DNA from: DATEOR01 sp046733475
GTDB taxonomy: Bacteria > Actinomycetota > Thermoleophilia > Gaiellales > Gaiellaceae
Length of the DNA stretch: 64,000 nucleotides
Direction: 5' to 3'
NCBI GenBank assembly: GCA_046733475.1
Contig: JBKPPF010000024.1
Coordinates: 1-64,000 of the forward strand
Made by a program: the position numbers and the translations under genes. Positions 58,946 through 64,000 of the stretch are shown piece by piece. Every line of letters begins with the position of its first letter. Positions within the stretch are counted from its first letter, which is position 1. The notes below the pieces were generated by a model. It did not search any database, was not told the origin of the DNA, and saw only the letters and a list, made by a program, of their open reading frames with translations.

Positions 58946-59350
58946 TCAGAACGGAAGCGGCTTCCTGCCCGCGAAGCCCTCTTCGAGGCCGTGCCAGAAA
59001 GCCACCCGGTCCTCTCCGAGATGCCAGCAGAGCAGCACGAGATCGCCGCTTTCGGGATGGCGGGCCGGGAAGTCGACGAGCCCGCGGTCGAGGTCCTTCA
59101 CCTGCACGCCGGCCGTTTCGAGCTCGGCAACGAGAAGCCCGATCTCGTTCGCGACCTCCTCCACGGTGGTCTGGACGTCCTGCGCGCGAGCCGGATCGAG
59201 CCCGCCGCCGTTCCCGGCTACCTTTCGCTTGAGGCCGGCGAGGCGCCGCCCCTCGGCGACGAAGCGGCCACGCGCTGCAACGAGCTGTTCGACGAGCGGT
59301 GCCACGACGGCCAGCGCGTCGTTCGCCTCCTGCTCGCTGAAGAACCGCAT
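58946..59350 (-). CDS. DUF2203 family protein
   Basis: A 134-residue soluble helical protein with the DUF2203 pattern: RFFSEQEANDALAVVAPLVE at the start, GLLVAELETAGVQVKDLDRG, LVDFPARHPESGDLVLLCWH and LGEDRVAFWHGLEEGFAGRK at the end. Its function is unknown. ATG 59350 is divergent from the ABC substrate-binding gene with 12 bases between starts. Confidence 0.85.
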   Translation of the reverse strand: MRFFSEQEANDALAVVAPLVEQLVAARGRFVAEGRRLAGLKRKVAGNGGGLDPARAQDVQTTVEEVANEIGLLVAELETAGVQVKDLDRGLVDFPARHPESGDLVLLCWHLGEDRVAFWHGLEEGFAGRKPLPF

Positions 59351-59362
59351 ACATGTTGAATA

Positions 59363-60280
59363 GTGCCGGTCGTGCGTTTCCCCCGGTTCCTGCCCTGCGC
59401 CCTTCTTCTCGCCGCTCTGGCCAGCGCGGGCTGCGGCGAGCGCGGCGAGCCCCTCGGCACGTTGGCGCAGCCGTATCCGGTCACCGTCCAGGGTGCGGGT
59501 GACCAGCCGACGGTTCTCGACAAGCAGGCGCAGCGGATCGTGGCGCTCGATCCCGGCTCGGCCGAGCTGATCGCCGCCCTCGGCGCCGGCGACCGGCTCG
59601 TCGGCGTGCCCACCGGAGTCAAGGCCCCGCAGGCGCATGCGCCGAAGGTCGTCAGCCGGACCGGCACGATCGACGTCGACCAAACGATCGGCCTCAAGCC
59701 GGACCTCCTCGTGGCGACGCAGACGGCCGACCAGCTCGACGTCGCCCGGATCCAGAGAGCAGCCCACGCAGCCGTCTACATCCAGCCAGCCGCCTCCCTG
59801 CTGAACGTCGAGCAGGGCGCGATCGACCTCGGCTTTCTCGTCGGCGAGGCTTCGGAGGCGCGAAAGCTCGTCGGGAGAATCCAGCAGGATGTCGCCACCA
59901 TCCAGCAGAAGCTCGCCGATGTGCCGCCGGTCTCCGTCTTCGTGGACACTGGCTTCTTCATCACCGTCTCGGACCGCTCGCTCCTGGGAGATCTCGTGAA
60001 GCGCGCCAAGGGAACGAGCGTCGCCGGCGCGAGTCCCGGGCCGGGCCCGTTCCCGCTCGCCGATCTCCGGGAGGCGAACCCCGAGGTCTTCCTCGCCACC
60101 TCCGACAGCGACACGACGCTCGAGTCGCTCCGTGCGAACCCGGTTACCTCCCACCTCGACGCGGTGCGCAAGAAGCGCGTGGTCGTCGTCCCGGTCGAGC
60201 TCGTCAATCGCGCGGGCCCCCGGGTCGCCCAGGGGCTCGAGGCGATCGCCCGGGCGCTTCACCCGAATGCCTTCCAGTAG
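59363..60280 (+). CDS. ABC transporter substrate-binding protein (BtuF/FepB-like)
   Basis: A 305-residue periplasmic-binding-protein-like receptor, probably a lipoprotein (signal to ASAGC, Cys24). The two-lobed helical-backbone fold of the cobalamin/siderophore/heme group shows in AQRIVALDPGSAELIAALGA, GDRLVGVPTGV, TGTIDVDQTIGLKPDLLVAT, and PFPLADLREANPEVFLATS. No permease or ATPase gene adjoins it, so its transporter is elsewhere. GTG 59363. Vitamin B12, siderophore or heme are the likely ligands. Confidence 0.85.
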   Translation: MPVVRFPRFLPCALLLAALASAGCGERGEPLGTLAQPYPVTVQGAGDQPTVLDKQAQRIVALDPGSAELIAALGAGDRLVGVPTGVKAPQAHAPKVVSRTGTIDVDQTIGLKPDLLVATQTADQLDVARIQRAAHAAVYIQPAASLLNVEQGAIDLGFLVGEASEARKLVGRIQQDVATIQQKLADVPPVSVFVDTGFFITVSDRSLLGDLVKRAKGTSVAGASPGPGPFPLADLREANPEVFLATSDSDTTLESLRANPVTSHLDAVRKKRVVVVPVELVNRAGPRVAQGLEAIARALHPNAFQ

Positions 60281-60911
60281 CGGGGCGATCGTCGACGCGG
60301 TCACGATCGACGCGTTCGGCACGCTCGTCGAGCTCGAGAACCCGGCCGGCCGTCTGCAGGCCGCCCTCGCAGAGCGCGGCCTGCAGCGGGGCGAGAAGCC
60401 CGTCGCGGCGGCCTTCGCTGCCGAGGTCGAGTACTACCTCGTCCACAAGGCGGAAGGAAGGGACGACGCCACGCTGCTCGACCTGCGGAACCGCTGCGCC
60501 GGCATCTTCTTGCAGGGCGTCGCGCCCGAGCTCGACCCGGAGGAGTTCGCGCCGGCGTTCGTCGGCGCGCTCGTCTTCCGCCCGCTCGACGGCGTGCTGG
60601 AGGCGCTTCGTCGGCTGCGGCGGGGAGGGCTCGAGCTCGCCTGCGTGACGAACTGGGACGCAGGCATCGGCGAGCAGCTCGAGCGGGCAGGGCTTGCCCC
60701 GTATCTCTCCGCGATCGTCAGCTCCGCCGAGACCGGCGCCGAGAAACCGGATCCCCGCATGTTCGAGGAGGCGCTGAAGCGGGTCGGCGTGCAGCCCGAA
60801 CGGGCGATCCACATCGGAGACGACGAAGCCGACCAGGCCGGCGCTCTCGCCGCCGGCCTCGGCTTCGAGCCTCCCCCGCTCGCTACGCTCCCCGCACGGC
60901 TGGGCCTATGA
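60267..60911 (+). CDS. HAD-superfamily hydrolase
   Basis: A 214-residue HAD hydrolase with a helical cap (about 25-95). Motif I is VTIDAFGTLVEL, with the nucleophile Asp but Phe where phosphatases usually have the second Asp, as in haloacid dehalogenases; motif II VTNWDAG, motif III lysine in GAEKPDPRMF, and motif IV HIGDDEADQAGA are present. The second acid of motif IV supports metal binding. Phosphatase or dehalogenase activity cannot be separated here. ATG 60267 overlaps the end of the previous gene; its stop overlaps the next ATG. Confidence 0.82.
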   Translation: MPSSSGAIVDAVTIDAFGTLVELENPAGRLQAALAERGLQRGEKPVAAAFAAEVEYYLVHKAEGRDDATLLDLRNRCAGIFLQGVAPELDPEEFAPAFVGALVFRPLDGVLEALRRLRRGGLELACVTNWDAGIGEQLERAGLAPYLSAIVSSAETGAEKPDPRMFEEALKRVGVQPERAIHIGDDEADQAGALAAGLGFEPPPLATLPARLGL

Positions 60912-62065
60912 AGAACCGCGGCTTCTCAACGCGCGCGATTCACGGTCGCGCGCTTCCCGACGCTCCAGGCGAACCCGTCGTGCAGCCCATCGTCACGGCC
61001 ACGACGTTCTCCTTCGACGACGCCGCCACCTTCGGGCGCGTGATGAGCGAAGAGGAGTACGGCTTCCTCTACTCGCGCCTCCGCAACCCGACCGTCGAGG
61101 AGCTGAACGGCGTGCTCGCCGACCTCGAGGGCGCTGAGGCCGCGCAGGCCTTCGGCTCCGGGATGGCCGCCATCTCGGCGGCGCTCATGACGACGCTTCA
61201 GCCCGGGGACACCCTGCTCTGCGCCAAACAGCTCTATGGCGCCACGTACGCCCTCGCGGAGCAGCGCCTCAAGCCGCTGGGAGTCGAGGTCGTCCATCTC
61301 GACGTCACCGACCACGAGGCCTGGCAGCGTCCCGCCGAGGTGCGCTACGTCGAGACGATGTCGAACCCCGGTCTCCCCGTCGCCGACCTCGAGGCAATCG
61401 CCGCGACGAAAGGTGACGGGCTCATGATCGTGGACAACACCTTCGTCTCACCGGCCCTCTGCCGGCCGCTCGAGCTCGGCGCCGACATCGTGTGCGAATC
61501 GGCGACGAAGTATCTGAACGGCCACCACGACGTGACCGCGGGGGTCTTCGCCGGAAGCGCCGAGGCGGTAGCGCGGGCGCGCGCGTGGCAGATCGACACC
61601 GGCGCGGTGCTCGACGCCTTCCCCGCCTACCTCCTCCGTCGAGGCCTGAAGACGCTGGCGCTCCGCATGGAGCGCCACTGCGCGAACGCGCTGACCGTAG
61701 CCCGCTTCCTCGAAGGCCACCCCCGGACCAAGCGCGTCTACCACGCCGGGCTCGAGAGCTATCCCCAACACGAGCTGGCGAAGCGCCAGCTTGCGGGCTC
61801 TGGCGGGATGCTCGCCGCGGAGCTCGACGGGGGCCGCGAAGCAGGCGAGGCGTTCATGAACGGCCTCGAGCTCTGCAAGCGGGCGACCAGCCTCGGCGGT
61901 GTGGACACCGTCGTCTCGCACCCGGCTTCGACGAGCCATCGGCAGTTCTCCGAGGAGCAGCTCGCGGCCGCAGGGATAACGCCTGGGCTTCTGCGCGTGT
62001 CCCTAGGGTGTGAGGATGCAGACGACATCGTCGCCGACTTCGGCAACGCCCTCGACCGACTATAG
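60908..62065 (+). CDS. PLP-dependent trans-sulfuration enzyme (cystathionine gamma-synthase/lyase family)
   Basis: A 385-residue fold-type I PLP enzyme. It shows GFSTRAIHGRALPDAPGEPV, YSRLRNPTVEELNGVLADLE, AFGSGMAAISAALMTTLQPG, IVDNTFVSPALCRPLELG, and the cofactor lysine in CESATKYLNGHHDVTAGVF. The late SHPASTSHRQFSEEQLAAAG motif is also typical. Cystathionine gamma-synthase, gamma-lyase and methionine gamma-lyase cannot be told apart from these motifs. ATG 60908 overlaps the HAD stop. Confidence 0.93.
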   Translation: MKNRGFSTRAIHGRALPDAPGEPVVQPIVTATTFSFDDAATFGRVMSEEEYGFLYSRLRNPTVEELNGVLADLEGAEAAQAFGSGMAAISAALMTTLQPGDTLLCAKQLYGATYALAEQRLKPLGVEVVHLDVTDHEAWQRPAEVRYVETMSNPGLPVADLEAIAATKGDGLMIVDNTFVSPALCRPLELGADIVCESATKYLNGHHDVTAGVFAGSAEAVARARAWQIDTGAVLDAFPAYLLRRGLKTLALRMERHCANALTVARFLEGHPRTKRVYHAGLESYPQHELAKRQLAGSGGMLAAELDGGREAGEAFMNGLELCKRATSLGGVDTVVSHPASTSHRQFSEEQLAAAGITPGLLRVSLGCEDADDIVADFGNALDRL

Positions 62066-62705
62066 GGCTCTCCCGTTCTTCGGATGGTCGATTCTGGCCG
62101 TCCTCTTCATCACGGGGAGCTTCATCGGGCGCGAGAACACGAAGGACGTGTTCTACGAGTACCGCTTCGCACTCGCGACGATCTTCTACTACGCCGTACT
62201 GGTCGGCCTCACGTTCGCACTCGCCATCCCGTATGCGAGCACTCCCCGCGCTCTCGGCCTGAACCATTTTCGCTGGCGCTGGGTCGGCATCGCGGTCGGC
62301 CTCATTTTCGGCGTGCTCCTCCTCGGAGTCCTCTTGGAGCCGCTCCTCCACGGCGGCCGCGAGCAGGGACTCGCCCCCGACACGTGGCAGCCGAAGCACG
62401 CGTGGGCCTTCGCGCTGAACGGCATACTCATCAGCACGATCGCGCCCTTTGGGGAGGAGCTCTTCTTCCGCGGGCTCGGCGTCCGCGCACTGCAGTTCCT
62501 CGGCGGCATGTCGGCGGTGGTCATCACCGGGTTCGTGTTCGGCTTCAGCCATGGGATTCTCGGCGCGCTTCCTCCGCTCGTCCTCTTCGGCATCGCGCTG
62601 GGATGGGTTCGTCTCCGCTCCGACAGCATTTGGCCCGGCGTCTTCGCGCATGGCTTCTACAACGGGCTCGGAATCCTGATCGTCTACCTGCAGCTGGCGT
62701 ACTAA
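62010..62705 (+). CDS. CPBP-family intramembrane metalloprotease
   Basis: A 231-residue membrane protein with about seven helices. The CPBP/Abi active site is present: Glu-Glu in PFGEELFFRGLGV, FVFGFSHGILG with the first His, and the last motif GVFAHGFYNGLGI with another His. Members cut membrane-bound substrates or modify prenylated proteins. GTG 62010 or ATG 62016 may start it; both lie inside the upstream gene, with a 50-56 base overlap. The stop is followed by a 25-base gap. Confidence 0.9.
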   Translation: MRMQTTSSPTSATPSTDYRALPFFGWSILAVLFITGSFIGRENTKDVFYEYRFALATIFYYAVLVGLTFALAIPYASTPRALGLNHFRWRWVGIAVGLIFGVLLLGVLLEPLLHGGREQGLAPDTWQPKHAWAFALNGILISTIAPFGEELFFRGLGVRALQFLGGMSAVVITGFVFGFSHGILGALPPLVLFGIALGWVRLRSDSIWPGVFAHGFYNGLGILIVYLQLAY

Positions 62706-62730
62706 CCGGGTCGTCTGTCAAATTGGGCCC

Positions 62731-63843
62731 GTGCGCCGGGTTCTCCTCGTCGTCCTCCTCGTCCTCGCAGCACCCTCGACCGCAGGCGCGACCATCCCGT
62801 TCGCCGCCCACCCCTCAGTGCCGCGGTACGGATCGCAGGTGACGCTCAGCGGGACGGCTGCCCCCGGTGACGTCGTCGAGCTCTTCTACAACGGGGCTTC
62901 GACGGGGCAGACGGCCAACGCGGACCTGACGACGGGTGAGTTCGGCTTCGCCTTTCCGGCCATCCAGCCGGGCGTCTACCACGTCGCAACGGCGAGCGAC
63001 GTCTCCGACCCGGTCGACCTGAAGCTCAAGCCGATCCTCACGAAGCGCATGCGCGGCCTCCACTATCCGGGCAATCGTCTGGTCCTGAAGGGACGCCTGC
63101 GCCCGGCGTCGGCAGGGTCGCTGACCCTCAAGGTCGGCGCACGCGACTGGCACGTCCACGTCAAGCCAGGTGGCCATTACACGGCTGTCCTCCCGACCGA
63201 CCGGCTGGGGCGGCACCGCGCGCGGCTCGTCCTCGCGCCGCATGCCGGCTACAAGGGCTTCACCGCGCGGAAGCACTACCGCATCCTCGCGCCCGCGCTC
63301 TCGACCGGCGCGCGCGGGACGGCTGTGCTCGGGCTCGAACGCCGGCTCGCCGCACTCCGCCACATCGTGCGCGGAGGCCCGAACGGCTACTACGCCTCCG
63401 ACACGTACGAGGCCGTGCTCGCGTTTCAGAAGGTGCACGGGATGGCTCGAACGGGCCGGGTGTCACGGGGCGTCTGGCGGGTGCTCGCGCGGGCGAAGGC
63501 TCCCAAGGCGCGCGTTCCCAAGGGGAGCCACGTCGAGGTCTCGAAGACCATGCAGGTCCTTTACGAGGTGCGGAAGGGCAAGGTCGTCCGCATCACCCAC
63601 GTCTCCACCGGGGCGACCGGGAACACGCCCGTGGGCAAGTTCCACGTCTACGGCAAGGTCCCGGGACTGAACGGCAGCGGGATGTACTACTCGCTCTTCT
63701 TCACGGGCGCTTTCGCCATCCACGGCTATCACTCCGTGCCGGCCTACCAGGCAAGTCACGGCTGCGTACGCACCCCGATGTGGTTCGCGCCCGGTTTCTA
63801 TGACCGCTGGGCAATCGGCACGACGGTCTATATCTTCGCCTGA
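62731..63843 (+). CDS. Secreted L,D-transpeptidase with peptidoglycan-binding domain
   Basis: A 370-residue exported cell-wall enzyme. A signal peptide (MRRVLLVVLLVLAAPSTAG) leads to Ig-like material (about 25-175; YGSQVTLSGTAAPGDVVELF), a PG_binding_1 domain (about 190-250; DTYEAVLAFQKVHGMARTGR) and a C-terminal YkuD domain with HGYHSVPAYQASHGCVR and catalytic Cys345. The GTG start at 62731 is the only one giving the signal peptide. It differs in layout from the enzyme at 18986, which is anchored and has a different wall-binding domain. Its stop overlaps the chorismate mutase ATG. Confidence 0.92.
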   Translation: MRRVLLVVLLVLAAPSTAGATIPFAAHPSVPRYGSQVTLSGTAAPGDVVELFYNGASTGQTANADLTTGEFGFAFPAIQPGVYHVATASDVSDPVDLKLKPILTKRMRGLHYPGNRLVLKGRLRPASAGSLTLKVGARDWHVHVKPGGHYTAVLPTDRLGRHRARLVLAPHAGYKGFTARKHYRILAPALSTGARGTAVLGLERRLAALRHIVRGGPNGYYASDTYEAVLAFQKVHGMARTGRVSRGVWRVLARAKAPKARVPKGSHVEVSKTMQVLYEVRKGKVVRITHVSTGATGNTPVGKFHVYGKVPGLNGSGMYYSLFFTGAFAIHGYHSVPAYQASHGCVRTPMWFAPGFYDRWAIGTTVYIFA

Positions 63844-64000
63844 TGCAAGGCGACCCCGGTTCTGACCCCCGCGTGCGTGAACTGCGGGCCGAGATCACGT
63901 CCACCGACCACGAGATCGTGAGTGCCGTCAACCGCCGGCTCGAGCTCGTCCGCCGGCTGAAGGAGCACAAGGCCGCAATGGGCTACGACTTCCTGGACAA
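63843..64000 (+). CDS. Chorismate mutase, 5' fragment
   Basis: The first 52 codons of a gene that leaves the window on the right. VRELRAEITSTDHEIVSAVN followed by RRLELVRRLKEHKAA is the first helix of AroQ-type (CM_2) chorismate mutases, with the conserved Arg and Lys of the active site. The enzyme turns chorismate into prephenate for phenylalanine and tyrosine. The ATG overlaps the transpeptidase TGA by one base. Fused dehydratase or dehydrogenase domains cannot be excluded because the rest is missing. Confidence 0.85.
   Translation, partial: MQGDPGSDPRVRELRAEITSTDHEIVSAVNRRLELVRRLKEHKAAMGYDFLD

Overview
This 64 kb chromosomal segment comes from a high-G+C bacterium, most likely a deep-branching actinobacterium of the Thermoleophilia (Gaiellales/Solirubrobacterales) type. 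The evidence is the codon use (G/C at nearly every third position), the many GTG and TTG starts, the small DUF3107-like protein, a UbiA-type prenyltransferase of the menaquinone kind, OmpR-type two-component pairs, and L,D-transpeptidases beside a class A PBP. The lineage is inferred from gene content, because no rRNA gene lies in the window. I see no insertion sequence, phage gene, CRISPR array or origin. Genes are packed so tightly that no gap exceeds about 170 bases. Many neighbours overlap by 1 to 30 bases, so translational coupling is the rule.

Layout. 1-5955 (+): the 3' end of the complex I operon (nuoI fragment, nuoJ, K, L, M, N). 5955-10509 (+): a tightly coupled group of a disulfide-reductase-like flavoprotein, a stand-alone cyclic-nucleotide-binding-type domain, a second flavoprotein and a membrane class III nucleotidyl cyclase. 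10448-15065: a small membrane protein, a metallo-beta-lactamase-fold hydrolase, a short unknown gene and a DUF1028 protein, then on the minus strand mrp, a compact Ldh-family gene and an ankyrin protein. 15129-20607 (+): a response regulator/kinase pair, a RTX-like secreted protein, a GerMN lipoprotein, an L,D-transpeptidase and a GNAT enzyme. 20591-25110: an inositol-monophosphatase-like enzyme, DUF1015, an OB-HD hydrolase, an amino-acid oxidase-like flavoprotein and a SDR. 25281-32113 (-): M20 peptidase, DUF1385, a nicotinate-PRTase-like enzyme, FtsH, methylmalonyl-CoA epimerase, a DUF3107-like protein, an ECF sigma factor and a YchF-like protein. 32135-34146 (+): rarA and an alpha/beta hydrolase. 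Then come an arginase gene (-) and tRNA-Phe (+).

47334-35317 (-) is a run of 16 genes about 12 kb long: anti-sigma kinase, trehalose synthesis (TreT-like, OtsA), molybdopterin (MoaC, Mog), prenyltransferase, cytochrome c maturation (CcmABCD), HemX-like, HemA, HemC, HemD, a SAM hydrolase and a methyltransferase. It ends at a clear intrinsic terminator just before the tRNA. 51678-47440 (-): a response regulator, sensor kinase, HtrA-type protease and DNA methyltransferase. 51729-53609 (+): a membrane protein with a degenerate M28 peptidase domain. 59350-53610 (-): DUF2203, MscS, class A PBP, a GT-C glycosyltransferase and MoeA. 59363-64000 (+): a solitary ABC substrate-binding protein, a HAD hydrolase, a trans-sulfuration PLP enzyme, a CPBP protease, a second L,D-transpeptidase and the start of a chorismate mutase.

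Overall the window is a core-genome region for respiration (complex I, quinone, cytochrome c, heme), cofactors, envelope building and envelope-stress sensing. The least conventional parts are the flavoprotein/cyclase group behind nuoN, the ECF sigma coupled to a GTPase-like protein with eroded GTP motifs, two genes with no standard start codon (Ldh-like and SAM hydrolase), and the M28-like protein lacking active-site residues.
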